Shown here: in pieces, positions 7,061 through 14,084 of the stretch
Position numbering within the stretch: the first letter of the stretch is position 1
Layout of the letters: each line of letters starts with the position of its first letter
NCBI GenBank assembly: GCA_030628245.1
Contig: DAOVRI010000009.1
Span: 1 to 17,682, forward strand
DNA length: 17,682 nucleotides
Reading direction: 5' to 3'
From: Dehalococcoidales bacterium
GTDB lineage: Bacteria > Chloroflexota > Dehalococcoidia > Dehalococcoidales > RBG-16-60-22
Translations under genes and position numbers: made by a program
The notes under the pieces: model-generated
What the model was told of the DNA's origin: nothing
What the model saw: only the letters and a program-made list of their open reading frames with translations
Databases searched by the model: none

Positions 7061-7714
7061 ATGAAGATAAAAGCATTTCCCTGGCTGCTTATTACTGCGT
7101 TAGTCGTAACGGGACTGTTAATAACGTCCTGCGGCGGGTCGGCACCGGAACCGGAACCGGCACCAGCACCGGAACCGGCACTATCACCATCAACAGCACC
7201 GGAGGTAAAAATTATGAAATGGGATTCAGCACCAAAGATGACAATCGATACCAGCAAGAAATACACGGCCATCATGGAAACGGAAAAGGGAAATTTGGTC
7301 ATTGAACTATTTGCCGCAGATGTGCCGAAGACGGTCAATAACTTCGTCTTTCTGTCTCGCGAAGGTTATTATGACGGCACTACCTTCCACAGGGTCATCC
7401 CCGGCTTTATGGTGCAGGGTGGCGACCCCACCGGTACGGGCAGGGGAGGCCCCGGCTACCGCTTCGAGGATGAATTTACCTCGCACACGCACGAAGCTGG
7501 AACTCTGTCCATGGCCAACTCCGGTGCCAATACCAACGGCTCGCAGTTCTTCATCTGTTATACGCCGCAGCACGGACTCGATGGCAGGCACAGTGTCTTC
7601 GGCCAGCTGGTGGAAGGCATGGATGTCCTGGAGAGCATTACGCCCCGCGACCCCTCTCAGAACCCGCAGTTCGAGGGCGATAAGATAATAAGGGTTACGA
7701 TTAAAGAAGAATAG
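7061..7714 (+). CDS. Lipoprotein cyclophilin-type peptidyl-prolyl cis-trans isomerase
   Basis: A membrane-anchored proline isomerase that would act outside the cytoplasmic membrane on folding exported proteins. A signal peptide (residues 1-23, hydrophobic 8-22) ends in the lipobox ITSC, with Cys24 as the lipidated residue. A Pro/Glu/Ala linker of about 20 residues follows, then a full cyclophilin domain from about 66 to 214. Catalytic Arg111 lies in FHRVIPGFMVQGGD, and the core motifs FEDEF, GTLSMAN and GSQFFI are present. The Trp that makes human CypA cyclosporin-sensitive is replaced (GLDGRHSVFG), as in many bacterial enzymes. Ribosome site GGAAGGAG supports the ATG. Its stop is 2 nt from the stop of the convergent VTT gene. 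Confidence 0.93.
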   Translation: MKIKAFPWLLITALVVTGLLITSCGGSAPEPEPAPAPEPALSPSTAPEVKIMKWDSAPKMTIDTSKKYTAIMETEKGNLVIELFAADVPKTVNNFVFLSREGYYDGTTFHRVIPGFMVQGGDPTGTGRGGPGYRFEDEFTSHTHEAGTLSMANSGANTNGSQFFICYTPQHGLDGRHSVFGQLVEGMDVLESITPRDPSQNPQFEGDKIIRVTIKEE

Positions 7715-7716
7715 TC

Positions 7717-8367
7717 TTACAGGTCTACGCCGATGGCACGGAAGAGGCCTTTAAGTCCGAAGTAGCCGGCGTAGACCACGGTCATACACTTGATTAGCTT
7801 GCCGGCCAGGACAATAAAGATATATTTCTTCAGCCCGAAGCGCAATGCCCCGGCCGCCAGGGCAGCCGGATAGAAGAACGGATTAACCACGGATGCCACG
7901 ATAAACAGGGTCAGCGGCCCCCGGCGCTCCATAAGGCCCAGCATCCGTTCGTAGGCGGATTGTATCCTGCCGTGTTTGCTGCTGCTGATGGCACGTCCGG
8001 CGCCGTGGCCGGTCATGTAGATGGTTAATGCGCCTACCACCTCGCCCAGTGCCGCCGATATGCCTACCAGCCACGTGTGCTCCATGACCTTGCCCAGCGC
8101 AAAGACTATCGCCAGCATAGGTACGGGTATGATAATGGTAGCGCCGCCCAGAATACTGATGCCAAAGGCGCCCACGTAGCCGAACCCTTTGAGTGCCCGG
8201 AGCGTATCCCCGAAATAGATGATGGCGGCTGCCATGAGTATGGTGAGGACAATACCGACGATACCGAAGATATAGGCCCATACGGCGGACTTCTTACCGG
8301 TCGCTTCCGCGGTGTCGGGGCTCGTGGCTATATCAGCAGGCTTCTCTTCACATGCGTGTTTTGCCAT
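7717..8367 (-). CDS. VTT/DedA-like (SNARE-associated) membrane protein
   Basis: A 216-residue integral membrane protein of the VTT (DedA/TVP38-like) type, a group proposed to act as lipid flippases or transporters. Visible features are a charged cytoplasmic N-tail (1-27), a helix at 28-51, a re-entrant-like hydrophobic stretch with GGATIIIPVPML (64-91), a Gly-rich helix (99-118), and a segment with NPFFYPAALAAGALR (151-175). A final helix lies at 181-205. The substrate is unknown. No Shine-Dalgarno better than AGG precedes the ATG. A TATAAT lies only 11 nt upstream, so the transcript may be nearly leaderless. The last codons form one arm of an 11-bp inverted repeat with DNA about 35 bp inside the gene. 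Confidence 0.85.
   Translation of the reverse strand: MAKHACEEKPADIATSPDTAEATGKKSAVWAYIFGIVGIVLTILMAAAIIYFGDTLRALKGFGYVGAFGISILGGATIIIPVPMLAIVFALGKVMEHTWLVGISAALGEVVGALTIYMTGHGAGRAISSSKHGRIQSAYERMLGLMERRGPLTLFIVASVVNPFFYPAALAAGALRFGLKKYIFIVLAGKLIKCMTVVYAGYFGLKGLFRAIGVDL
7722..7777. repeat. 11-bp inverted repeat at the convergent gene ends
   Basis: GGTCTACGCCG (7722-7732) and CGGCGTAGACC (7767-7777) pair perfectly around 34 nt, all within the 3' end of the VTT gene. It could serve as a 3'-end stem for the transcripts of both convergent genes. No T-run is present. Confidence 0.6.
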
Positions 8368-8394
8368 AACGTGCCTATATTATACACGCATGTG
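8349..8394. promoter_or_regulatory. Inverted repeat spanning promoter and start of the VTT gene
   Basis: CACATGCGTGT (8349-8359) and ACACGCATGTG (8384-8394) are perfect 11-bp inverted copies, 24 nt apart. They enclose the TATAAT (8379-8384, minus strand) and the VTT start codon (8365-8367). Arm centres are about 35 bp apart, near three helical turns, which fits two operator half-sites for an unidentified regulator. Confidence 0.5.
8379..8384 (-). promoter_or_regulatory. -10 element (TATAAT) of the VTT gene
   Basis: An exact TATAAT on the minus strand ends 11 nt before the ATG at 8367. No convincing -35 hexamer is seen at 16-18 nt spacing. Confidence 0.5.
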
Positions 8395-8431
8395 CAAGTA
8401 AAGTGCCACCACGGAGAAAATCACTGTGTCG

Positions 8432-10882
8432 TCAGGCGGCGGCTTTAGCTACCACCCTGGTCTTGAAGGTCAGGGCCGACTTACCCAGGTCGACCCTGAC
8501 CGTATCGCCTTCTTTCAGTTCGCCCCGGAGCACCTGACTGGACAGGGGGTTCTCCACGTAGCGTTCGATAACACGTCTCAGCGGGCGGGCACCGTAAATG
8601 GGGTCGTAGCCTTCCTTGGCCAGCCATGATTTGGCTTTTTCCGTCAGCTCAAGGTTCAGCTTGCGTTCCGCCAGGCGGTCCTGCAGGTCTTTGACCATGA
8701 GGTCGACGATTTTTCTGAGCTGCTCCTCGGAAAGCTCGTGGAAAACTATTATCTCGTCCAGCCGGTTCAGAAATTCCGGGCGGAAGAGCTTTTTAACCTC
8801 GGCCATCACCTTGTCCTTCATGGCCTCGTAGCTTTTCTGGTCTTTAGCTTCGGTTTTCGCTGAGGTAAAACCAATTTGCCCTTCGCGTTTGATTAGCTCC
8901 ACGCCAGCATTGCTGGTCATGATGACCACCGTGTTCTTGAAGTCCACCGTCCGTCCCTGGCCGTCGGTCAACCGGCCGTCGTCGAGAATCTGGAGCAGGG
9001 TATTAAATACCTCAGGGTGCGCCTTCTCGACTTCGTCAAGCAGGATAACCCGGAAGGGCCGGCGTCTCACCGCCTCGGTAAGCTGTCCGCCCTCGTCATA
9101 GCCGATGTAGCCGGGCGGGGCGCCGATAAGGCGGGATACGGTGTGCTTTTCCTGGTATTCCGACATGTCCAGTCGCACCATGGCATTCTCATCGTCGAAC
9201 AGGAACCAGGCCAGCGTGCGTACCAGCTCGGTCTTGCCGACTCCCGTCGGCCCCAGGAACATAAAGCTGCCGATGGGGCGTCTCGGGTCCTTGAGTGCGG
9301 CCCGGCTTCTCCGTATCGCCTCGGAAATGGCGGTTACCGCCTCCTCCTGGTCGATAAGTCGCTCGTGGATGCGTTCCTCCATGTGGAGGAACTTCTGGGC
9401 TTCACCCTCGAGCATCTGGGAAACCGGGATGCCGGTCCAGCTGGAAATCAGCCTGGCGATGTGCTCGGCGGTTACCTCTTCGTCAATTTTTTCCTTCTGG
9501 AGCCATTCGCTCTTGGCCTTGTTATACTCCGGTTCCAGCTTCAGCCTTTCCGCCTTAAGTTCGGCCGCCTCCTTGTATTCCTGCCGCTGCGAAGCCGCCT
9601 CTTCCTCGTTAACGAGGTGCTTGATGTGCTGCTCCAGTTTTTTTACCTCGGGTGGAGCACTCTCGGTGTCAATGCGCGACTTGCTGGCGGCCTCGTCGAT
9701 GAGGTCGATGGCCTTGTCCGGCAGATGACGGTCGGAGATATAGCGCTGGCTTAGCTTGGCGGCGGCCTCCAGGGCTTCATCGGTAATCTTAATCTTGTGG
9801 TGCGCCTCGTACCTGGGCCGCAGGCCTTTGAGAATTTCGATGGTGTTCTCCAGGTTCGGCTCGTTGATGAAGACCGGCTGAAAGCGCCGTTCCAGTGCCT
9901 TGTCTTTCTCAATGTGTTTACGGTATTCATCGATGGTCGTGGCGCCCACGCATTGCAGTTCGCCGTGGGCCAGCGCCGGCTTGAGCATGTTGCTGGCATC
10001 AACGGAGCCTTCGGCGGCTCCCGCACCAACGACGGTATGTATCTCATCTATGAATAGAATAACTTCTTTCTGAGATTCTCTAACCTCGTCTATGACCGCC
10101 TTGAGTCGCTCCTCAAACTCGCCGCGGAACTTGCTGCCGGCGACCAGCGCCCCCATATCCAGGGCGATGACTTTACGCCCTTTGAGGGAGTCGGGGACGT
10201 CATCGGCGGCTATCTTCTGGGCCAGCCCTTCGGCGATGGCCGTCTTGCCGACACCGGCGTCACCGACGATTACCGGGTTGTTCTTGGTGCGCCGCGTGAG
10301 TATCTGCATCACCCGCTTGATTTCCTCGTCGCGACCGATTACCGGGTCGAGCCTGTCCTCGCGGGCGAACTCGGTCAGGTCGCGGCCGTACTTCTGCAGG
10401 GAGCGGTATTTGCTTTCGGCACGGGCGTCATCGACACGGTGTCCGCCGCGTACTTCCTTGAGAGCATCGTATACCTTCTCCTGGGTGATGCCCGCGTTAT
10501 GAAGAATATCAGCCGCTTCGCCCTTGGTTTCGCTGACCATGGCTATAAACAGGTGCTCGGTGCTGATAAAATCGTCCTTGAGCCTCTGGGCTTCTTCGTA
10601 GGCCTTTTGCATAAGCTGGGCGATACGCGGCGTGGGGTAAATCTGCCCCATCTGGTAGGCCGCCTGGGGTGTCTTTTCTAGGGCTTCTTCAACCTTATTT
10701 CTGATTGTCTCTACATTAACCTTAAGTTCCTTCAGTATTTCGCCGACCAGTCCCTGCTGCTGAATGAGCAGGGCCAGCAAAATATGTTCCACATCCCACT
10801 GGCTGTGCTTGTACTGCATGGCCATTTGCTGGGATGCCTGTATCGCTTCCTGTGCCTGTTCCGTGAATCTTTCCTGCCTCAT
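8432..10882 (-). CDS. clpC: Hsp100 Clp ATPase, ClpB/ClpC hybrid-like (816 aa)
   Basis: A double-ring AAA+ unfoldase. There are two Clp-N repeats (about 6-145). NBD1 has Walker A GDAGVGKT (207-214), Walker B ILFIDE (275-280) and ERRF (331-334). A short middle segment (about 410-465) has a UVR-like SQRQEYKEAAELK. NBD2 has GPTGVGKT (544-551), ILLDE (613-617) and GAR (764-766). NBD1 and the RGGHRV linker look ClpB-like. However, the middle segment is much shorter than the ~120-residue ClpB coiled coil, and an IGF tripeptide (670-672) sits where ClpC/A/X carry the ClpP-docking loop. I infer a ClpP-linked unfoldase; many annotators would call it ClpB. It is the last gene of the operon: its ATG is 2 nt after the hspR stop, with the GGGGAGG ribosome site inside hspR. 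Confidence 0.9.
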   Translation of the reverse strand: MRQERFTEQAQEAIQASQQMAMQYKHSQWDVEHILLALLIQQQGLVGEILKELKVNVETIRNKVEEALEKTPQAAYQMGQIYPTPRIAQLMQKAYEEAQRLKDDFISTEHLFIAMVSETKGEAADILHNAGITQEKVYDALKEVRGGHRVDDARAESKYRSLQKYGRDLTEFAREDRLDPVIGRDEEIKRVMQILTRRTKNNPVIVGDAGVGKTAIAEGLAQKIAADDVPDSLKGRKVIALDMGALVAGSKFRGEFEERLKAVIDEVRESQKEVILFIDEIHTVVGAGAAEGSVDASNMLKPALAHGELQCVGATTIDEYRKHIEKDKALERRFQPVFINEPNLENTIEILKGLRPRYEAHHKIKITDEALEAAAKLSQRYISDRHLPDKAIDLIDEAASKSRIDTESAPPEVKKLEQHIKHLVNEEEAASQRQEYKEAAELKAERLKLEPEYNKAKSEWLQKEKIDEEVTAEHIARLISSWTGIPVSQMLEGEAQKFLHMEERIHERLIDQEEAVTAISEAIRRSRAALKDPRRPIGSFMFLGPTGVGKTELVRTLAWFLFDDENAMVRLDMSEYQEKHTVSRLIGAPPGYIGYDEGGQLTEAVRRRPFRVILLDEVEKAHPEVFNTLLQILDDGRLTDGQGRTVDFKNTVVIMTSNAGVELIKREGQIGFTSAKTEAKDQKSYEAMKDKVMAEVKKLFRPEFLNRLDEIIVFHELSEEQLRKIVDLMVKDLQDRLAERKLNLELTEKAKSWLAKEGYDPIYGARPLRRVIERYVENPLSSQVLRGELKEGDTVRVDLGKSALTFKTRVVAKAAA

Positions 10883-10884
10883 TG

Positions 10885-11202
10885 CTACTTACCTCCCCGC
10901 AATTTTTTTATCTCCTGCTGAGCCTGTTCCAGTTCGTTCTGCAGCTCCCCCACGCGCTCCGTCATGCGCAGAATCACTTCCACACCCGGCAGGTTGATGC
11001 CCATGTCGTCCACCAGAGCCTTGACTCTCTGGAGGACGGCGATATCCCTGTCCGAGTACAAGCGGACGTTTCCCCGGGAGCGGCACGGCTCGATGACGCC
11101 GACCCTCTCGTAGTAGCGCAGGGTGTAGGTCTGTACGTCCAGCATCCTGGCCGCCACGCTTATCACGTAGCGGGGCTCGGTATCATATCTGTCTCTGTTC
11201 AT
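10885..11202 (-). CDS. hspR: MerR-family heat-shock repressor HspR
   Basis: A small transcriptional repressor of heat-shock genes. The N-terminal winged helix reads YVISVAARMLDVQTYTLRYY, then RSRGNVRLYSDRDI, the classic MerR/HspR pattern. A Leu/Glu-rich coiled coil for dimerisation ends the protein (about 80-102). In actinobacteria HspR binds HAIR repeats (CTTGAGT-N7-ACTCAAG) with DnaK as co-repressor. I found no such site upstream of this operon, so its operator here may differ. A GTG at 11208 is possible. I chose ATG 11202 (105 residues) because GAGG lies 5 nt upstream of it, while it overlaps the GTG. It sits between dnaJ (18-nt gap) and clp (2-nt gap). Confidence 0.92.
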   Translation of the reverse strand: MNRDRYDTEPRYVISVAARMLDVQTYTLRYYERVGVIEPCRSRGNVRLYSDRDIAVLQRVKALVDDMGINLPGVEVILRMTERVGELQNELEQAQQEIKKLRGGK

Positions 11203-11220
11203 AGTCACCTCAACTTGTTA

Positions 11221-12216
11221 TCAGGCCGGGTGTATCTCGCTCAACTGCCTGAATAGCTCCTTTTCTTTGTCGGATAGTTTCGTGGGCAGGACCACATTTA
11301 CTTTGGCCATGAGGTCGCCTCTAGTGGACTTGCCGAGGTGGGGTATACCCTGTCCGGCGAGGCGAAAGGCACGTCCATTCTGGGTCTCCGGTGGAATCTT
11401 CAGTGCCAGTTTGCCCCTGGGTGTTGGCACCTGGACTTCACCGCCCAGGACGGCTGTGGCCAGGGGTACCTGGATGTTAACATGCAGATTATCGCCGTGG
11501 CGTTCGAATTTCGTGTGCGGTCTTACCATGATTTTTAAATAAAGGTCGCCGCTGGTGCCGCCGCTATAGCTCGGTTGTCCCTTACCGGCGATGCGTACCC
11601 GCGAGCCGGTGGACACTCCTGCCGGAATTTTTACTTCGAGTCGTTTGATATTGGCTACCACACCGGCACCGCGACATGCCGAGCAGGGCAGGTTTTGAAT
11701 CATCCCACTGCCTTTACACGCCGGGCACGGTTCCTCCATCTGGAGGCTGATGGTGCGGCTGGTGCCGCTGTAGGCTTCCTCCAGGGTTACCTCAATTGGC
11801 GATTCCAGGTCCTGGCCGCGTCTCGGCTGAGAACGGCGAGAAAAACCACGGGTGCGGACGCCTCCGAACAGTTCCTCAAAGACGCTGTCCAGCCCGCCGA
11901 TATCCCCGCCGAAGTGGTAGCTGGCGCCGCCACCCGGCGAATATTGCCGGTATTGCGACTGCTGCTGCGCGGCCTGTTCGGACTGGTCGGCATACTGCCA
12001 CTTATCGCCGTATTTATCGTATTTCTGCCGGTTCTTCTTGTCCGAAAGTACCTCGTAGGCGGCGTTTATCTCCTTGAACGTGGCCTCGGCGGACTTGTCG
12101 CTCGGATTGACATCGGGGTGGTACTTGCGCGCCAGCCGGCGGTAAGCCTGCTTGATTTCCTTGTCGCTGGCGTCCTTCTTAACCCCCAGTATGTCATAGA
12201 AATTTTTACCGGCCAT
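11221..12216 (-). CDS. dnaJ: DnaJ/CbpA-type Hsp40 co-chaperone with half zinc finger
   Basis: An Hsp40 that delivers clients to DnaK and stimulates its ATPase. The J domain (1-70) has HPD at 33-35. A Gly/Phe region (about 93-125) follows, then the substrate-binding beta domains (about 137-312). Standard DnaJ carries four CxxCxGxG repeats in its zinc region; here only two remain, CPACKGSG (164-171) and CSACRGAG (178-185), enough for one zinc. This is intermediate between type I DnaJ and zinc-free CbpA. Length is 331 residues, against about 375 for full DnaJ. Ribosome site GGAG lies 7 nt before ATG. It is the first gene of the operon with hspR and clp; dnaK and grpE are not in this window. Confidence 0.93.
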   Translation of the reverse strand: MAGKNFYDILGVKKDASDKEIKQAYRRLARKYHPDVNPSDKSAEATFKEINAAYEVLSDKKNRQKYDKYGDKWQYADQSEQAAQQQSQYRQYSPGGGASYHFGGDIGGLDSVFEELFGGVRTRGFSRRSQPRRGQDLESPIEVTLEEAYSGTSRTISLQMEEPCPACKGSGMIQNLPCSACRGAGVVANIKRLEVKIPAGVSTGSRVRIAGKGQPSYSGGTSGDLYLKIMVRPHTKFERHGDNLHVNIQVPLATAVLGGEVQVPTPRGKLALKIPPETQNGRAFRLAGQGIPHLGKSTRGDLMAKVNVVLPTKLSDKEKELFRQLSEIHPA

Positions 12217-12244
12217 GTATTTACTCCATAATAAACTTAGTTAC

Positions 12245-12273
12245 ATTATAAATCTTTTCAGGTAATTTGTCAA
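12245..12273 (-). promoter_or_regulatory. Consensus sigma-70 promoter of dnaJ-hspR-clp
   Basis: On the minus strand TTGACA (12268-12273), a 17-nt spacer and TATAAT (12245-12250) match the sigma-70 consensus exactly. Transcription would start near 12238, about 22 nt before the dnaJ ATG. A promoter this strong needs repression, consistent with HspR in the same operon. Confidence 0.85.
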
Positions 12274-12313
12274 GATATAATAAGAAAAGTTAATACTGCA
12301 ATGTTAACTATAG

Positions 12314-12328
12314 TACTGATAATCAGTA
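12314..12328. promoter_or_regulatory. 15-bp palindrome between dnaJ and the divergent gene
   Basis: TACTGAT-A-ATCAGTA is a perfect palindrome about 40 bp upstream of the dnaJ -35, in the region shared with the divergent zinc-ribbon gene. It is a plausible operator. It does not match HAIR or CIRCE. Confidence 0.45.
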
Positions 12329-12383
12329 ATATTCTGGACAAATTACACTGCGAATGACTTTGTTTCCAGTACTATTTAACCAG

Positions 12384-12413
12384 TTGACAAGCTGCCGCTA
12401 TCACGTGTAATCT
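12384..12413 (+). promoter_or_regulatory. Possible promoter of the zinc-ribbon/OB gene
   Basis: An exact TTGACA (12384-12389) lies 18 nt before TAATCT (12408-12413), a weak -10. The predicted start leaves only about a dozen nt before ATG 12431, barely enough for the GAGG at 12420-12423. Confidence 0.35.
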
Positions 12414-12430
12414 ATGGGTGAGGAAATTAT

Positions 12431-13177
12431 ATGCCATCATGCCCTAATTGTGGCCGCCAGACTATGCGCACTGAAGACTGGGTTTGCCAGTGGTGCGGTT
12501 ATCCGCTTCTATCCCGGGCTTATAAGAAGATAGACAAGACATTCAAGGAGATTCAGGAGGAACGGAGTTCTGCCTGGAGGTCGGTAGCGCCGGAGCCGGA
12601 ACCCGAGCCTGAACCGGAGCCAGAACCGGAGCCGGAGCCGGAGCCGTAACCAGAGCCCGAGCCGGAACCCGAACCTGAACCAGCGCCAGTACCGAAACCT
12701 AAGCGGGGCCGAAAGCCCAAAGCTAAAGCGGAACCTGAGCCTGAACCCGAACTGGAGCCCGAACCGGCACCCGAACCTGAGCCCGCGCCCGCGCCGGAGC
12801 CAGAGCCTGAACCGAAGCCGGAACCGGTGGCTACGCCGAAACTGGATGAAATAGCCGATGGCGCGCAGATAGATGTCGACCAGATGGACAAGCTTTACCG
12901 GGAGAACATGGTGGGGACGCACACCAGATTAACGGGTAAAACGCTGGCGGTTACGGGAGTGGTGGCGAAGGTGTTTATCCGCGACCATATTGACGTTCGC
13001 TATATTGTACTTGCCGGCTCACAGAAAAAGATGTTGTGGAGCGTCAGATGCTCGTTCGAAAAGGAGAGCATGAGCCAGATGGGCCGTCTCAACGAGGGGC
13101 AGACGGTAACGGTACGCGGAAAATACGACGGCTACGGTAAGAACATCCTCTTCAAGGATTGCGTCCTCGCCGGTTGA
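12431..13177 (+). pseudogene. Zinc-ribbon / Pro-Glu linker / OB-fold protein, interrupted by in-frame TAA
   Basis: One reading frame of 249 codons is broken by a single TAA at 12647-12649. The N-terminal part has a zinc ribbon (CPNC at residues 4-7, CQWC at 19-22) and a short helix. A Pro-Glu repeat then runs about 53-131, with a basic patch PKRGRKPKAKA inside. After the stop the same frame resumes the same repeat and continues into an OB-fold like the tRNA_anti-like family (TRLTGKTLAVTGVVAKV, EGQTVTVRGKYDGYG, LFKDCVLAG). The stop would arise from a glutamate GAA by one base change. The 72-residue N-terminal part could still be made; the C-terminal part has only an unsupported GTG at 12827. 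It diverges from the chaperone operon. Function unknown. Confidence 0.8.
12590..12826 (+). repeat. Low-complexity Pro-Glu coding repeat
   Basis: About 237 bp of GAR-CCN type hexamer units encode Glu-Pro dipeptides with occasional Ala, Lys or Leu. The nonsense codon lies inside it. The region makes long spurious open frames on the opposite strand. Confidence 0.85.
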
Positions 13178-13201
13178 AGATACCCCGGCAATACTGGCCT
13201 G

Positions 13202-13765
13202 TCACGATATCTGTCTGAAAATTTCCAGGAATTTATTCAGTATCCGGGCGGTGGCACCCCAGATTACCTTCCCCTTATAGTGGTAGGCATAAGACTCGAA
13301 CTCTTTGCCGTTGAGAAACTCGGTATCCGGTTTCAGGCAGTCCTTGTCCAGGAGTGCCGCCACAGGAACTTTAATTATCTCGTCGACCTCGCCTTTGTTT
13401 ATGACGAACGAGTACGGCCAGGGTATCATGGCGATAAAAGGGGTGACGATATAGTTTGACGTTGTCGTTACCTCGTCGTCGAGCTCGCCCAGAATCTCGG
13501 CATCCTCGGGGAGCAGACCTATTTCCTCAGAGCTCTCCCGGATGGCGGTATCCAGCAGTGTCCCGTCGCTGATTTCGCGGGTTCCTCCGGGGAAGGATAT
13601 CTGGCCCTTGTGTGTCTTAACCGTGTCCGTCCGCCTGATGAACACGATGTGGTACTGTCCCTCGTTCTCATACACGGGGATTAATACCGCCGATGGCACG
13701 CGGTCAGCGTCAGTAATATATCGTTTCTGCCTCTGCGCCAGTAATTTCTTAAGTTCTGCTTTCAC
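13202..13765 (-). CDS. Nudix hydrolase, CoA pyrophosphatase (NudL/YeaB type)
   Basis: It probably cleaves CoA or acyl-CoA to 3',5'-ADP and 4'-phosphopantetheine derivatives. The CoA-pyrophosphatase signature HKGQISFPGG (52-61) runs straight into the Nudix box. In that box the first acidic residue is Asp67 and RESSEEIG (76-83) gives the metal-binding glutamates. This Asp variant with 8 residues before RE is as I recall it for NudL. Length of 187 residues is typical. The start is GTG 13765 with only a weak GAGA upstream; no ATG fits. Its 3' end faces the zinc-ribbon/OB gene, 24 nt away, with no obvious terminator. An acyl-CoA dehydrogenase lies nearby, but on the other strand. Confidence 0.88.
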   Translation of the reverse strand: MKAELKKLLAQRQKRYITDADRVPSAVLIPVYENEGQYHIVFIRRTDTVKTHKGQISFPGGTREISDGTLLDTAIRESSEEIGLLPEDAEILGELDDEVTTTSNYIVTPFIAMIPWPYSFVINKGEVDEIIKVPVAALLDKDCLKPDTEFLNGKEFESYAYHYKGKVIWGATARILNKFLEIFRQIS

Positions 13766-13879
13766 TATCTCTATATTAATACAATACCGGCGGGATAGTA
13801 AATACGGATGACATATCTATTCCCACCCTGGCCACCCTCGCATCATCTGCGGCTTATCCCAGAAGCTTATATCCCTCCA

Positions 13880-14010
13880 CCCCTAAAAAGGGGAGTGCGC
13901 AGCGAGAGGGGGCGAAGCCCCCTCTCAAAACTTCTTCCCCCTCTCCAATCAAATATTCTAAGGGGCTCATTCTTACTTGCTGATTGGAGAGGGGGATACA
14001 GGGGGTGAGG
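13880..14010. repeat. G/C-run hairpin repeat, copy 1
   Basis: Consecutive hairpins are CCCCT/AGGGG (13880-13893), GAGAGGGGGC-GAA-GCCCCCTCTC (13904-13926), and a 16-bp perfect inverted repeat (13936-13951 with 13981-13996, CCCCCTCTCCAATCA and its complement). The tail reads GATACAGGGGGTGAGG. A second, shorter relative lies at 16186-16292 with the same order of parts. Confidence 0.75.
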
Positions 14011-14078
14011 TCAGAATATAGTAGGGTTGAGATAATATAATTTTAATCCCTGTCCTAGCCTGAGTTGAGCATATTGTG

Positions 14079-14084
14079 TATAAT
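14079..14084 (+). promoter_or_regulatory. -10 element (TATAAT) of the prenyltransferase gene
   Basis: An exact TATAAT ends 12 nt before the ATG at 14097, and no Shine-Dalgarno sequence lies between them. The transcript would be leaderless or nearly so. No good -35 hexamer was seen. Confidence 0.5.

Noticed and set aside
9017..9754. 245-codon plus-strand open frame inside clp
   Set aside because: It is antisense to a highly conserved Clp ATPase, has no ribosome site, and its composition mirrors the codons of the real gene.
8432..12216. HAIR (CTTGAGT-N7-ACTCAAG) or CIRCE operator for the chaperone operon
   Set aside because: I looked upstream of dnaJ by eye and found no convincing match on either strand.
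12509..12922. Long minus-strand open frames rich in Arg/Phe/Leu or Gly/Ser opposite the Pro-Glu repeat
   Set aside because: They are antisense readings of the hexamer repeat, with biased composition, no ribosome site and no recognisable family.
13808..14008. 66-codon plus-strand open frame in the repeat region
   Set aside because: It is a translation of the G/C hairpin repeat, with no ribosome site.
13880..14010. CRISPR-like array
   Set aside because: The repeats are inverted hairpin arms of differing sequence, not regularly spaced direct repeats, and no cas genes are present.
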